This document shows, in pieces, positions 55,112-64,000 of a stretch of 64,000 nt of DNA. Every line of letters starts with the position of its first letter. Positions within the stretch are counted from its first letter, which is position 1. The position numbers and the translations under genes were made by a program. The notes under the pieces are model-generated. The model saw only the letters and a list, made by a program, of their open reading frames with translations. It was not told the origin of the DNA and ran no database searches. Origin of the DNA: Liquorilactobacillus sicerae (lineage in GTDB: Bacteria > Bacillota > Bacilli > Lactobacillales > Lactobacillaceae); contig NZ_JAHAVQ010000004.1 in NCBI RefSeq assembly GCF_029916425.1, forward strand, positions 1-64,000, read 5' to 3'.

Positions 55112-56383
55112 ATGGCTTCAAATTTGCGGATTTTAGTCATTGGTTCTGGTGGCCGCGAACACGCGATCGCTCGCAAACTACTGGCAAGTCCCTCAGTTAG
55201 CGAGGTTTATTGTGCACCGGGGAATCCAGGAATGGTTGCAACTGGGATCAAACTAGTTCCTTTGGGTGAGTTAGATTTTGATCAGCTGATTGAGTTTGCC
55301 AAAAAGCAAAGCATCAGCTGGACGTTTGTTGGGCCAGAGGATGCTTTGGTGGCGGGAATTGTTGATCGGTTTCAAGCTGCTGGTTTAAAAATCTTCGGAC
55401 CAACTGCGCAAGCTGCTCAGCTTGAGGGCTCAAAAAAGTTTGCTTTAGAGTTTATGCAAAAATATCAGATTCCAACCGCCCGTTACCAGGCTTATGCTGA
55501 TGAACAGTCAGCTTTGGCTGGTTTAAGCAATTTTGAACTGCCAATCGTAATCAAAGCTGATGGATTGGCAGCTGGCAAGGGTGTCACGATCGCTCAGGAT
55601 CAATTGACAGCTCAACAAGCTATTAAGCAAGTTTTTGAGGAGCGCAAGCAACAGGTGGTTTTGGAAGAATTCTTAGTTGGGGATGAGTATTCATTATTTG
55701 TTGTCGTTGGTCAAACTGATTATCGAATTTTGCCAATGGCTCAGGATCATAAAAGAGTGGCAGATCATGATCACGGTCCAAATACCGGCGGAATGGGTGC
55801 GTACAGCCCCTTACCGCAGTTATCAGCCGAGCTGTATCAGCAAATGCTGACGGAAGTTGTTAAACCGACTGTTCATGGCTTGCGGCAGGCAGGGTTCAAT
55901 TATCATGGGGTTTTGTATATTGGCTTGATTGCAACCAAAACCGGACCAAAAGTTATTGAATACAATGTCAGACTTGGGGACCCGGAGACCCAAGTCGTCT
56001 TGCCTAGAATTGCCAGTAATTTTGCAGAATTAATTGATGCTTGTGTCCAAGATCAGCCCCTGCCACCGGTTGCTGTTGCAGATTTTGCTGCCGTAGCAGT
56101 TGTGATTGCCGCTCAAGGTTATCCGCAATCTCCACAAGCAGGTCACAAGCTGCCAATATTAGCAGAAAATAGTAAAATCAAAATTGATTATGCTAATGTT
56201 GCTGGTCAAGCACCAGGCAACCTAACTGCAAATGGCGGCCGCTTAGCTGCGGTAATTGCGAGTCAGCCTGATTTATTAACAGCTCAAAAGGCAGCATATG
56301 ATTATTTAAATTCTCTAAATTTGACAGGGTGCTTTTATCGACATGATATTGGTCAAAAAGCGACTGGAAAAAGTTTTACTTAA
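55112..56383 (+). CDS. purD: phosphoribosylamine-glycine ligase
   Basis: 423 aa, ATP-grasp. VIGSGGREHAIA at the start, IKADGLAAGKGVTIA and EYNVRLGDPETQVVLPR are conserved. Joins glycine to PRA. Last gene of the pur unit, 18 bp after purH. Confidence 0.97.
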   Translation: MASNLRILVIGSGGREHAIARKLLASPSVSEVYCAPGNPGMVATGIKLVPLGELDFDQLIEFAKKQSISWTFVGPEDALVAGIVDRFQAAGLKIFGPTAQAAQLEGSKKFALEFMQKYQIPTARYQAYADEQSALAGLSNFELPIVIKADGLAAGKGVTIAQDQLTAQQAIKQVFEERKQQVVLEEFLVGDEYSLFVVVGQTDYRILPMAQDHKRVADHDHGPNTGGMGAYSPLPQLSAELYQQMLTEVVKPTVHGLRQAGFNYHGVLYIGLIATKTGPKVIEYNVRLGDPETQVVLPRIASNFAELIDACVQDQPLPPVAVADFAAVAVVIAAQGYPQSPQAGHKLPILAENSKIKIDYANVAGQAPGNLTANGGRLAAVIASQPDLLTAQKAAYDYLNSLNLTGCFYRHDIGQKATGKSFT

Positions 56384-56411
56384 GTTGTCAAAATGGTTGT
56401 TTTTAATTTAT

Positions 56412-56455
56412 AAAGGGAGCTTGAAACAAAAGTTAATTTGCTTCAAGCTCCCTTT
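56412..56455 (+). terminator. terminator after purD
   Basis: AAAGGGAGCTTGAA (56412-56425) and TTCAAGCTCCCTTT (56442-56455) form a perfect 14-bp stem. The T-tract is short. Confidence 0.75.
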
Positions 56456-56562
56456 GAGATTTATTAGAAAAAACTATTTGATTAATTAAAATCTGGTTTT
56501 AGACTTATTTTTTTAGTTATCCTTTTTTATTGTTATCTGACGTGTTAAGATATGGTTTGTGT

Positions 56563-57747
56563 TTAAACGATCGATGGTTGCAAAGCCTGTTGAATTGCCT
56601 GCCCCAGTTCTTGACAACCCTGTTTGATTTGCTGAGTTGTTGCTCCAGTAAAGTTCAACCGCAAATGATTTGACTGATGTGAAACAACAAAGAGGTCTTT
56701 ACCTGGCAAAAAAGTGACACCTTTACTCAGTTTGAGTAAATTTTGGGCATCGAGTTCCGCTGGAAGCGTCACCCAGACAAAAAAGCCGCCCGCTGGTTTG
56801 GAAAAAGTACAATTTTTCGGTAAATTTTCGGCTAAGCCTGTCAACATAGCTTGCAGTTTGGTTCGATAGGTTTTTCGAAGCTGGCGAATATGGGCTTCAA
56901 GGTCATTGTCATTTAGGTATTGATCGATGGCCTCCAAAACAACATTGGAAGACTGGCAGTCAAAAGAAAGCCGTAAAGTTGAAAGAGGTGCAATGATTTT
57001 AGGATCAGCTAATAGCCAGCCACAGCGCAGGGCAGGAGATAGAATTTTTGAAAAACTATTAACCATCACCACGTTGCCTGTTTGATCGAAAGCTTTGATT
57101 GGTGGCAAGCTTTGACCTTGATAGCGTAATTCGCGATAAGGGTCGTCTTCGATCACTAAAGCATCATAAGTACTGGCTAGTTTTGCCAAACGTTTTCTTT
57201 TTGCGATTGACATGCAATAACCAGTCGGATTTTGAAAATTAGGAATAACATAAATTAATTTGATTTGCTGTTGCTGCAATTGATTTTCCAAAAAATCGAG
57301 ATCCATTCCATCAGGCTGCATTGGAATTTCATAATAGGTTGGTTGATATTCATTGAAAGCTTCGACTGCTCCAATGTAGGTTGGCCCTTCAACGGCGAGT
57401 CCATCGTGTTTATCAAGAAATAGGCTGGCTAATAATTTGATTGCTTCTTGCCCGCCTTGGGTCAACATAATTTGATCAGGTTCAGCCTCAACACCTAATT
57501 TTTGAACGTAATGCTTGATTTTTATTCGTAAGGCAGGGGTGCCTAAAACGGATTGATATTGGAAGAGATCAGCAGAAGCAAGCATGATTCTTTTTTGAAA
57601 AGCTTTTTCTAGTTCATTTTTAGGGAAAAGAGCAGGATCTGGATACCCGCCGGAAAATGAAATTGAGTTAGGACGATCACTCAAGGAGAACAAAGCAGCT
57701 AAACTTGAAGTTCCTTGGTGATGACGATATGAAATATTTGGTATCAT
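56563..57747 (-). CDS. PLP-dependent aminotransferase (class I/II, LysN/MocR-like)
   Basis: 394 aa, fold type I. PLP-Lys K234 in NSFSKILSPALR, N173 in PNFQNPTG, and D201/Y204 in EDDPYRELRY. Closest in type to 2-aminoadipate/branched-chain aminotransferases related to MocR C-termini. There is no DNA-binding domain. Substrate unknown. Divergent from a LysR regulator that may control it. Confidence 0.88.
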   Translation of the reverse strand: MIPNISYRHHQGTSSLAALFSLSDRPNSISFSGGYPDPALFPKNELEKAFQKRIMLASADLFQYQSVLGTPALRIKIKHYVQKLGVEAEPDQIMLTQGGQEAIKLLASLFLDKHDGLAVEGPTYIGAVEAFNEYQPTYYEIPMQPDGMDLDFLENQLQQQQIKLIYVIPNFQNPTGYCMSIAKRKRLAKLASTYDALVIEDDPYRELRYQGQSLPPIKAFDQTGNVVMVNSFSKILSPALRCGWLLADPKIIAPLSTLRLSFDCQSSNVVLEAIDQYLNDNDLEAHIRQLRKTYRTKLQAMLTGLAENLPKNCTFSKPAGGFFVWVTLPAELDAQNLLKLSKGVTFLPGKDLFVVSHQSNHLRLNFTGATTQQIKQGCQELGQAIQQALQPSIV

Positions 57748-57868
57748 AATTAGATCCTCCTTGACAATATTTGTGCTTGCTAATAGTGTAAACTAGATTT
57801 ATTATTAAGTAAAATTCATTTTGTTCAATTTAAAGTGAAATTAATTCAACAAAGGAAGGTAAGCTTTA

Positions 57869-58756
57869 ATGTCAACTTTTGCGTATGAAGTTTTTAGTGA
57901 AGTAGCGAAGCAGGAAACTTTTTTGGCTGCTGCCAGTCAATTAAATGTAACCCCTTCTGCTATTAGCCATTCAATCACTAATTTGGAAAAAGAACTTGGT
58001 TTTTCACTTTTTATTCGCAATCGAACGGGAGTTAAATTAACCCAAGATGGTGAAAAAATCTTACCAGTTATCCAAGATATTTTAAATGATGAGGCTAAAT
58101 TAGCCGAAGAAGCTGCACGAATCAACGGTTTAAATCAAGGACGGATTCGAATTGGAGCGTTCAGTAGCGTTTGCATTAATTGGCTGCCGGATATTATTCG
58201 CAGTTTTAAGAAAAGTTTTCCGGAAATCGAATTGTCGGTTACGCAAGGAAATTTTAATGCCGTTGCTGAACAAGTTCGCATTGGTACGATTGATATTGGC
58301 TTTAGTGCTTTGCCAATTAAAGAAAAGTTGGAAGTTATTCCTTTACATCGTGATCCAATTTATTGCGTAACACCAGAAAGCTTCAAGCCGCAAGCCGGAG
58401 AGATTGTCACCGCTGATGATATTGAAGGCCGAAATTTTATTTTGCAACAGATTGATTATGATCGAGACACCAAAAAAGCTTTAGATACTTATCAAGTGTC
58501 TTTAAATTCAATTCATTATAGTATTGATGATGCTTCAATCATTGCGATGGTTGAAAGTGGTTTGGGATTAGGAATTTTACCTGAACTGGCCTTGCAGAAG
58601 CTTTCCGGCAATGTCAATTATTATCCCTTTAAGGAACATTTTTACCGGACGATTTGTTTGGTTACGCACTCTGAGGCCAAACAAACGCCTTCAACTAAAG
58701 CTTTTGTCAGAGCAATTCAAGACTACTTAGCCAGTCGTTACGGCGAGAAATGGTAG
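57869..58756 (+). CDS. LysR-family transcriptional regulator
   Basis: 295 aa. N-terminal wHTH (about 3-62) with FLAAASQLNVTPSAISHSITNLEKELG, linker helix, and a periplasmic-binding-like effector domain (about 90-295). The 121-bp divergent spacer with the aminotransferase gene is AT-rich and may hold the operator. The ligand is unknown. Confidence 0.92.
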   Translation: MSTFAYEVFSEVAKQETFLAAASQLNVTPSAISHSITNLEKELGFSLFIRNRTGVKLTQDGEKILPVIQDILNDEAKLAEEAARINGLNQGRIRIGAFSSVCINWLPDIIRSFKKSFPEIELSVTQGNFNAVAEQVRIGTIDIGFSALPIKEKLEVIPLHRDPIYCVTPESFKPQAGEIVTADDIEGRNFILQQIDYDRDTKKALDTYQVSLNSIHYSIDDASIIAMVESGLGLGILPELALQKLSGNVNYYPFKEHFYRTICLVTHSEAKQTPSTKAFVRAIQDYLASRYGEKW

Positions 58757-58836
58757 TTAACATTTCAAAGGGAAATCTAGCTGAAGTTTGCATAATTAAT
58801 TTCTGATGACAACTTAAAAAAAATTCAAGAATAGTA

Positions 58837-58864
58837 TTGCAATTAATAAATTTTGTGCTATGAT
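58837..58864 (+). promoter_or_regulatory. promoter of the MATE gene
   Basis: TTGCAA (58837-58842), 16 bp, TATGAT (58859-58864) with an extended TG-C. Confidence 0.6.
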
Positions 58865-58917
58865 TTAAAAACATGATTTTGATGAAGTGTTTTTGCTTGA
58901 ATTACAGGAGGATTATA

Positions 58918-60312
58918 TTGAAAGAACTAACTAAGGGCAGCCCAATCAAGCTGATCATCCTTTTTACTTTGCCGTTAGTCATTGGTAACTTTTTTCAGCA
59001 GCTGTACAGTATTTCAGATACTTTGATCGTTGGACAAACACTGGGAGTTAAGGCGCTGGCAGCAGTTGGCTCGACAGGCAGTATCCAATTTTTGATTATT
59101 GGTTTCGCTCAAGGCCTGACCGCCGGATTATCAATTTTAACGGCTCAGTATTTTGGAGCACATGATTATCAACAAGTCCGTCAAAGCTTTGCAACAAGTA
59201 TCGTAATTTGTGCGGTGGTAACAGTTTTCTTAACAGCTGTCAGTTTGACATTTATTCATTTGATCCTCCAACTGATGCAGACACCAGCAGACATTGAAAA
59301 AAATGCCCAGACTTTTATTTCCATAATTTTTGCGGGTATTTTTGCTTCAATGGCATTTAATTTATTATCAAATGTTATTCGGGCTCTGGGTGATAGCCGG
59401 ACGCCCCTTTATTTTTTGATTATCGCGGCTGTTGTAAATGTTATTTTGGAACTGATTTTTATTTTAATTTTTAAAATGGGAGTTAGTGGTGCAGGATTTG
59501 CCACCGTTATCGCTCAGTTCCTATCAGTTTTGTTATGTATAGGATATATTATTCGCCATATTCCCTTATTGCAGGTGCATAAGCAAGATTTTCAAGCAAT
59601 TACTTGGAAAAAAATAGCTCATCATCTTTATATTGGTTTGCCAATGGCTTTTCAGGCTTCAATTATTGCGATTGGTTCGATCATGATTCAATCAGCAATC
59701 AATGGTTTAGGTACAACAGCTGTTGCAGCGACAACGGCGGCCAGCAAAATTGACCAAATTGCTACTTTACCGATGATGTCGTTAGGAATTGGCATGGCAA
59801 CTTTTACTGCTCAAAATTATGGGGCAAAATTATATGATCGGATTCTTTTAGGGGTCAAGCAGTGTTTGCTGGTTTCCGTTATTTTCAGCCTTTTTGGCGG
59901 AGTTTTGGTGATTTCCTTTGGTAAAGCGATGGTAACGCTCTTCGTCGGCAAAGCAGCTAAAGAGGTCTTGAATCTGGCGCAAGTTTATTTTAACGTCAAT
60001 GGGTCTGCATATTTTATCCTAGCGATTTTGTTTATCTTGCGTTATACTTTGCAGGGCTTGGGACAAAGTGTTGTGCCAACTCTTGCTGGAATGGCTGAAT
60101 TAGCAATGCGCTGTGTGGCGGCTTTAGTTTTAGCCAATTCTTTGGGTTATATGGGAGCTTGCTTTGCCAATCCATTAGCTTGGTTAGGTTCATGCTTAGT
60201 TTTAGGAATTTCTTATTTTCAAGCCATCAAAATGCTCAAGCACAAGAGCCGGCAAGCCCAGCATTTGGCAGGAGTACAAACAGCCAAAAAAGTTGCCTGT
60301 TTGAATGAGTGA
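58918..60312 (+). CDS. MATE-family efflux transporter
   Basis: 464 aa from TTG 58918, chosen for SD AGGAGG 6 bp upstream; an ATG 15 codons earlier has no SD and lies only about 8 bp past the -10. Twelve membrane segments; LPLVIGNFFQQLYSISDTLIVGQTLG and the internal repeat are typical of DinF/NorM-like MATE proteins. Na+- or H+-driven drug/metabolite export. Substrate unknown. Confidence 0.92.
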   Translation: MKELTKGSPIKLIILFTLPLVIGNFFQQLYSISDTLIVGQTLGVKALAAVGSTGSIQFLIIGFAQGLTAGLSILTAQYFGAHDYQQVRQSFATSIVICAVVTVFLTAVSLTFIHLILQLMQTPADIEKNAQTFISIIFAGIFASMAFNLLSNVIRALGDSRTPLYFLIIAAVVNVILELIFILIFKMGVSGAGFATVIAQFLSVLLCIGYIIRHIPLLQVHKQDFQAITWKKIAHHLYIGLPMAFQASIIAIGSIMIQSAINGLGTTAVAATTAASKIDQIATLPMMSLGIGMATFTAQNYGAKLYDRILLGVKQCLLVSVIFSLFGGVLVISFGKAMVTLFVGKAAKEVLNLAQVYFNVNGSAYFILAILFILRYTLQGLGQSVVPTLAGMAELAMRCVAALVLANSLGYMGACFANPLAWLGSCLVLGISYFQAIKMLKHKSRQAQHLAGVQTAKKVACLNE

Positions 60313-60374
60313 ATTTCTTGAGAATTATGTTTAAAAAGTGTAAATTGATAAAGAATAATTGAAAAGGTGATCAA

Positions 60375-60581
60375 ATGGATAGTGAGTTTAAAATCGGACA
60401 AAAAGTGAAATGTAAAAAATTCGGCAGCCTAAATCATGACTTTGTCGGCAGCATTGAAAAAATTTATGAAAATTCAGCTCTAGTCAAAATTTTGGAGCAT
60501 GACCAAGAGGATGAAGTGGCCGTTAATGATTTCCATAAGCGGGCGATCGTTCGCTTAAAAAGTATGAAGCAAATCAAATAA
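60375..60581 (+). CDS. small KOW-like protein (DUF2187 type)
   Basis: 68 aa, ATG after SD AAAAGGTGA. IGQKVKCKKFG and GSIEKIYENSALVKI followed by an acidic part resemble the DUF2187 (YkvS/YkvR-like) small proteins. Function not known. It precedes tRNA-Gly by 47 bp. Confidence 0.7.
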   Translation: MDSEFKIGQKVKCKKFGSLNHDFVGSIEKIYENSALVKILEHDQEDEVAVNDFHKRAIVRLKSMKQIK

Positions 60582-60587
60582 AAGTTG

Positions 60588-60616
60588 CTGACAGTGAAAG
60601 TATTTTATGCTATACT
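60588..60616 (+). promoter_or_regulatory. promoter of tRNA-Gly / argS leader
   Basis: CTGACA (60588-60593), 17 bp, TATACT (60611-60616), 12 bp before the tRNA. I find no second promoter between tRNA-Gly and the T-box, so it may also drive argS. Confidence 0.6.
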
Positions 60617-60628
60617 AGAAGCTGTCTT

Positions 60629-60699
60629 GCGGGTGTAGTTTAGTGGTAAAACACCAGCTTCCCAAGCTAGCGTCGCGAGTTCGATTCTCGTCACCCGCT
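60629..60699 (+). tRNA. tRNA-Gly (CCC)
   Basis: 71 nt. Acceptor GCGGGTG/CACCCGC, discriminator T. The loop TTCCCAA gives anticodon CCC; the anticodon stem CCAGC/GCTAG has one C28/A42 mismatch. CCA is not encoded. Stands directly upstream of the argS T-box. Confidence 0.9.
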
Positions 60700-60700
60700 T

Positions 60701-60894
60701 AAGATCGCAAAAGAGAAGTAGGCTGTTTTTAAGTTGAAGCGAATCTGGAATGGTGGAAGCCGGGTACTGTGGACAGTTGAAGCGTGCTTTTGTGGGCAAT
60801 TGATATAAATTTATAAGTGGATCGTTAATGATCAACTAGAGTGGTACCGCGGGGAATCTCGTCTCTTACATTTATTAATGTAAGAGTTTTTTTT
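60701..60894 (+). promoter_or_regulatory. T-box leader of argS (likely specifier CGT, Arg)
   Basis: T-box core AGAGTGGTACCGCG at 60838-60851. The probable specifier CGT (60783-60785) follows GTTGAAG; a CGA in the same GTTGAAG context occurs at 60740-60742. The terminator CTCTTACATT (60863-60872)/AATGTAAGAG (60877-60886) ends in eight T. Uncharged tRNA-Arg should promote read-through. Confidence 0.88.
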
Positions 60895-60928
60895 ATCACA
60901 AATATTTTAATTTTAAGGAGTGAAGATT

Positions 60929-62632
60929 ATGGATTTTAAAGTACAAGTCGTTCAAAGTCTTCAGCAGGTCTTACCAATTGAGATCGCATCAGAAAAGCTT
61001 AATAGTTTATTGGAAATTCCTAAATCAAGCAAATTAGGGGATTTGGCTTTTCCAACCTTTATCTTAGCCAGAGAAATGCATCAGTCACCAGTTAAAATTG
61101 CTGCTGATTTGGCTGAAAAAATCGATGCAACACAATTTGAAAAAGTCCAGGCTGTTGGCCCGTATCTAAATTTCTTTTTAGATAAGCAAAAATTCAGTCA
61201 ACAGATTTTAGAGACTATTTTGGCTCAGCAGTCTAAGTTTGGTCAGCAAGATTTGGGTCAAGGCGGCAATGTTCCGATCGATATGTCTTCACCGAATATT
61301 GCCAAGCCAATGTCAATGGGACATTTACGTTCAACAGTGATCGGCAATTCATTAGCTGAACTGTTGAAAAAAGTCAATTATCAGCCAATTAAGATCAACC
61401 ATTTGGGTGATTGGGGAACTCAGTTTGGTAAGCTGATTACCGCCTACAAGCTTTGGGGATCAGAAGAAGACGTAAAAAAGGATCCAATCAACAAATTACT
61501 GCAGTATTATGTTCGTTTTCATCAAGTAGATGTCGAGCATCCTGAATTAGATGATCAAGCACGTGAATGGTTTAAAAAATTGGAAGACGGAGATTCAGAA
61601 GCCATGGGACTTTGGAAATGGTTTCGCGAAATTTCCTTGCAGACTTTCATGAAAATTTATAATCGGCTGGGAGTTGAGTTTGACTCATATAATGGGGAAG
61701 CCTTTTATAATGATAAAATGGCAGAAATTGTTGAAATCTTGGCGGACAAGGGTTTGTTGCATGAAAGTCGCGGTGCTCAGATTGTGGATTTGAGCAAGTA
61801 TCATTTAAATCCGGCTTTGATCAAAAAGACTGACGGAGCGACTTTATATATCACGCGGGATTTGGCTGCTGCTGTTTACCGCAAACGGACCTACCACTTT
61901 GTGCAATCACTTTATGTCGTTGGTAGCGAACAAACTAATCATTTTAAACAGTTGAAAGCTGTTTTACACGAAATGGGTGCCGATTGGTCCGACCAGATTC
62001 ATCATATTCCGTTTGGGTTGATTACTTCAGGTGGCCATAAGCTGTCAACGCGGGCTGGGCGAGTAATTCTGTTGGAAAAGGTGCTTGATGACGCAGTGGC
62101 TTTAGCTCAAAAACAAATTGAGCAAAAAAATCCTGGCTTAAAGGACAAGACTGAAGTTGCTGAAGCTGTTGGGGTTGGAGCAGTTGTCTTTCATGATCTG
62201 AAAAGCAATCGAATGGATAGTTTTGATTTTAATCTGGAAGAAGTTGTTCGTTTTGAAGGTGAAACTGGTCCGTACGTGCAATATACTCATGCCAGAGCAG
62301 AAAGTATTCTGCGTAAATCCGGTAAAGATCTTGGAAAGTTGACCGGTCAGTTACAGTTGTCCAGCCAGGTAAGTCCAGACACCTGGGAGATCGTTAAAAA
62401 ATTGGCAGATTTCCCGTCAATGATTGGACGGGCGGTTGCTGAATATGAACCTTCAGTCATTGCTAAGTACGCACTACACTTGGCTAAAGCGTTCAATCAA
62501 TATTATGCTCACCACCGGGTCTTAAATGAAGATGCCGGTCTAAATGGTCGTTTAGCTTTGGTCGATGCTGTGGCAATCGTTTTGAAAGAAGCTTTGCGTC
62601 TTTTGGGTGTTAAAGCACCAGATGAGATGTAA
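60929..62632 (+). CDS. argS: arginyl-tRNA synthetase
   Basis: 567 aa from ATG 60929, SD AAGGAG 8 bp upstream; a GTG at 60920 overlaps the SD. Class I: HIGH-like MSMGHLRS, N-terminal additional domain (about 1-110), and DALR anticodon-binding C terminus. Charges tRNA-Arg. Preceded by a T-box leader. Confidence 0.97.
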   Translation: MDFKVQVVQSLQQVLPIEIASEKLNSLLEIPKSSKLGDLAFPTFILAREMHQSPVKIAADLAEKIDATQFEKVQAVGPYLNFFLDKQKFSQQILETILAQQSKFGQQDLGQGGNVPIDMSSPNIAKPMSMGHLRSTVIGNSLAELLKKVNYQPIKINHLGDWGTQFGKLITAYKLWGSEEDVKKDPINKLLQYYVRFHQVDVEHPELDDQAREWFKKLEDGDSEAMGLWKWFREISLQTFMKIYNRLGVEFDSYNGEAFYNDKMAEIVEILADKGLLHESRGAQIVDLSKYHLNPALIKKTDGATLYITRDLAAAVYRKRTYHFVQSLYVVGSEQTNHFKQLKAVLHEMGADWSDQIHHIPFGLITSGGHKLSTRAGRVILLEKVLDDAVALAQKQIEQKNPGLKDKTEVAEAVGVGAVVFHDLKSNRMDSFDFNLEEVVRFEGETGPYVQYTHARAESILRKSGKDLGKLTGQLQLSSQVSPDTWEIVKKLADFPSMIGRAVAEYEPSVIAKYALHLAKAFNQYYAHHRVLNEDAGLNGRLALVDAVAIVLKEALRLLGVKAPDEM

Positions 62633-62649
62633 CAATTAAAAATAATTTG

Positions 62650-62680
62650 AAAGTCGTGTTACTATTAGACACGGCTTTTT
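62650..62680 (+). terminator. terminator after argS
   Basis: AAAGTCGTGT (62650-62659) and ACACGGCTTT (62669-62678), one G-T pair, then five T. Confidence 0.75.
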
Positions 62681-62772
62681 GAATAAAAAAATTAAACCCT
62701 ATATTTCCTTCCCCTAAGTTTTTTGATATAATTATTTGTGTAATAAATTATTTTTAAAAAGTGGGGAAAGTT

Positions 62773-63528
62773 ATGAAAAGAGATGACAAACATCATTTAA
62801 TCTCAAAGCTAAAGTTTTTTCCGTGGCTGGATAATAGTCTGCAGAAAAGTTTGCTAATTCGTGGTCGGGTTAAAGATTTCAAGAAGAATCAGAATTTAAG
62901 TCTCGATTTTAGACTTGATGAATACCTTTTAATAATTCTGCAGGGTGCGGCTGTTCTTTCTAAGTCAACTCAAAATGATTGTGGAGCTAAAATTTTTTTA
63001 ACGAAGGATTATTTGTATTCGGCAGTTGACCTAGAGTTAAGCCGGACAACTTTCGTTAAAACTGATAGCGGTTTCTATGAGCTGGAAAATTGGGATGAAA
63101 GTCGGCTGTTATTTACCGAGATTTTGGGAAAATGTAATGGCTTGGCTTTGCTGATACCGATAGATATTTTAAAAAAGATGATTTCAAACAATGAAAAAAT
63201 TAGCTTCTTTTTATCTTTTAAAAATAAAATTTTACTAGAAAATATCTATAGACAGCAAATAATTTCGACAGCAATTAGACCAAGTGACCGGGTTATTAAG
63301 CAGCTTTTATTTTGGGGGGAGAAGTTTTGTCCAAAAGCTGAAAATGGGGATCGAGTCTTACCAAAATGGATCACGGTTCATGATCTGGCTGTTAGTGCTT
63401 CAACAACCGATCGAACAGTTAGGAGAATTTTCAGTGAATTAGCTAGTCGAAACTTAGTTATCCGAGTCGGGTATAAGGAAAAAAGACTAAAAGAACAGTT
63501 GTTTATCGAATATAAAGATTTTAATTAG
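62773..63528 (+). CDS. Crp/Fnr-family transcriptional regulator
   Basis: 251 aa from ATG 62773 after SD GGGGAAAG; a GTG at 62761 is possible. N-terminal cyclic-nucleotide-binding-like barrel of low similarity, a long dimer helix, and a C-terminal wHTH (WITVHDLAVSASTTDRTVRRIFSELASRNLVI). No Fe-S Cys cluster pattern. Between argS and argR, so a role in arginine metabolism, as for ArcR, is a fair guess. Confidence 0.82.
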   Translation: MKRDDKHHLISKLKFFPWLDNSLQKSLLIRGRVKDFKKNQNLSLDFRLDEYLLIILQGAAVLSKSTQNDCGAKIFLTKDYLYSAVDLELSRTTFVKTDSGFYELENWDESRLLFTEILGKCNGLALLIPIDILKKMISNNEKISFFLSFKNKILLENIYRQQIISTAIRPSDRVIKQLLFWGEKFCPKAENGDRVLPKWITVHDLAVSASTTDRTVRRIFSELASRNLVIRVGYKEKRLKEQLFIEYKDFN

Positions 63529-63535
63529 ATTGCTC

Positions 63536-63562
63536 GGCGGTTTTAACACCGCTGTTTTTTTT
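63536..63562 (+). terminator. terminator before argR
   Basis: GGCGGT (63536-63541) and ACCGCT (63548-63553) with a 6-nt loop, then eight T. Confidence 0.75.
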
Positions 63563-63606
63563 GCTATAATTAAAAAAACAACGAGATAAAAGATGAAGGG
63601 GTTCAA

Positions 63607-64000
63607 ATGAAAAAGGAAATCAGACAAGCAGCAATTGAACAGTTGATCAGTCAAGAAGAAATCGCCAATCAAGAGGAGCTGATGATTGCTTTAGAAAAGC
63701 AAGGCATTAAGGCAACTCAAGCAACGATTTCGCGTGATATTCGTGAACTACGGATCGTTAAAGAACAATCATCCAATGGCAAACAACACTATGTTATCTT
63801 TAAAGAAGACCCGGTTTCAGAAAAGCAGCAACTCTATGCTAATATCAATGAAATGGTGACGGGGATCACGCAAATTCAATTCTTGAATGTCGTTAAGACA
63901 CTGCCTCATAACGCGAACGTCTTATCGGCAATCATTGATGATCTGGACTTGTCCCAGATCGTCGGTACATTGGCAGGTTACGATACGATCGTCATCTTCA
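63607..64000 (+). CDS. argR: arginine repressor ArgR (truncated by the window end)
   Basis: The first 131 codons are seen; about 20 are missing. ATG after SD GAAGGGG. N-terminal winged helix with ATQATISRDIRELRIVK, and the C-terminal oligomerisation domain with AGYDTIVIF, the start of the arginine-binding region. Represses arginine biosynthesis and activates catabolism. The gene continues beyond the window. Confidence 0.93.
   Translation, partial: MKKEIRQAAIEQLISQEEIANQEELMIALEKQGIKATQATISRDIRELRIVKEQSSNGKQHYVIFKEDPVSEKQQLYANINEMVTGITQIQFLNVVKTLPHNANVLSAIIDDLDLSQIVGTLAGYDTIVIF

Overview
The window is a chromosomal segment of a low-GC Gram-positive bacterium. It is most likely a member of the Lactobacillaceae (the former genus Lactobacillus): nearly every tRNA gene lacks an encoded CCA, Shine-Dalgarno (SD) sequences are strong AGGAGG types, starts include TTG and GTG, metK is preceded by an SMK-box (SAM-III) riboswitch typical of Lactobacillales, leuS and argS have T-box leaders, and cdaA-cdaR-glmM and purEKBCSQLFMNHD are in Firmicutes order. 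The species cannot be fixed from the sequence alone. No prophage, insertion sequence, CRISPR array or integrase is visible.

Layout. 1-1218: the end of an rRNA operon (last bases of 23S, then 5S) and eleven tRNA genes. 1219-6163: a gene-poor stretch, a one-Cys MarR/OhrR-type regulator, a thiol-disulfide-type flavoprotein, a second identical tRNA-Gln, and a minus-strand stress/repair group (glutathione peroxidase, 3'-5' exonuclease, exonuclease III). 6297-13638: murB, a CPA1 antiporter, a DUF1361 protein and the c-di-AMP/cell-wall operon cdaA-cdaR-glmM. 13705-19961: small orphan genes, a candidate small RNA with a catabolite (cre) operator over its promoter, then the phosphate operon pstS-(55-aa membrane ORF)-pstC-pstA-pstB-pstB-phoU behind a PhoP-type repeat array. 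20163-22979: Fur-box-controlled feoA-feoB-Cys-rich protein. 23085-31367: fba, metK, leuS, an amino-acid permease and a MurJ-type flippase. 31416-35244: nnrD, small unknown genes, two universal stress proteins and tRNA-Leu(CAG). 35528-38317: a permease plus an isoleucine 2-epimerase-like enzyme. 38752-40778: a decayed Old-Yellow-Enzyme-type reductase. 41640-43172: ackA and a small coiled-coil protein. 43313-56383: the complete IMP pathway in two transcription units, each with a PurR-type box. 56563-60581: a divergent aminotransferase/LysR pair, a MATE transporter and a KOW-like small protein. 60588-64000: tRNA-Gly(CCC), an argS T-box and argS apparently in one transcript, then a Crp/Fnr regulator and the start of argR.

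How the parts work together. Much of the window is core metabolism under classical regulators that can be read from the sequence: SAM and aminoacyl-tRNA sensing RNAs, PhoP boxes, a Fur box, PurR boxes and cre sites. The items most worth a second look are the cre-overlapped orphan small RNA at 14081-14163, the tRNA-Gly/T-box/argS arrangement, the MarR gene whose SD faces an ATC codon, the unlisted small membrane protein inside the pst operon, and the permease/isoleucine-epimerase pair.
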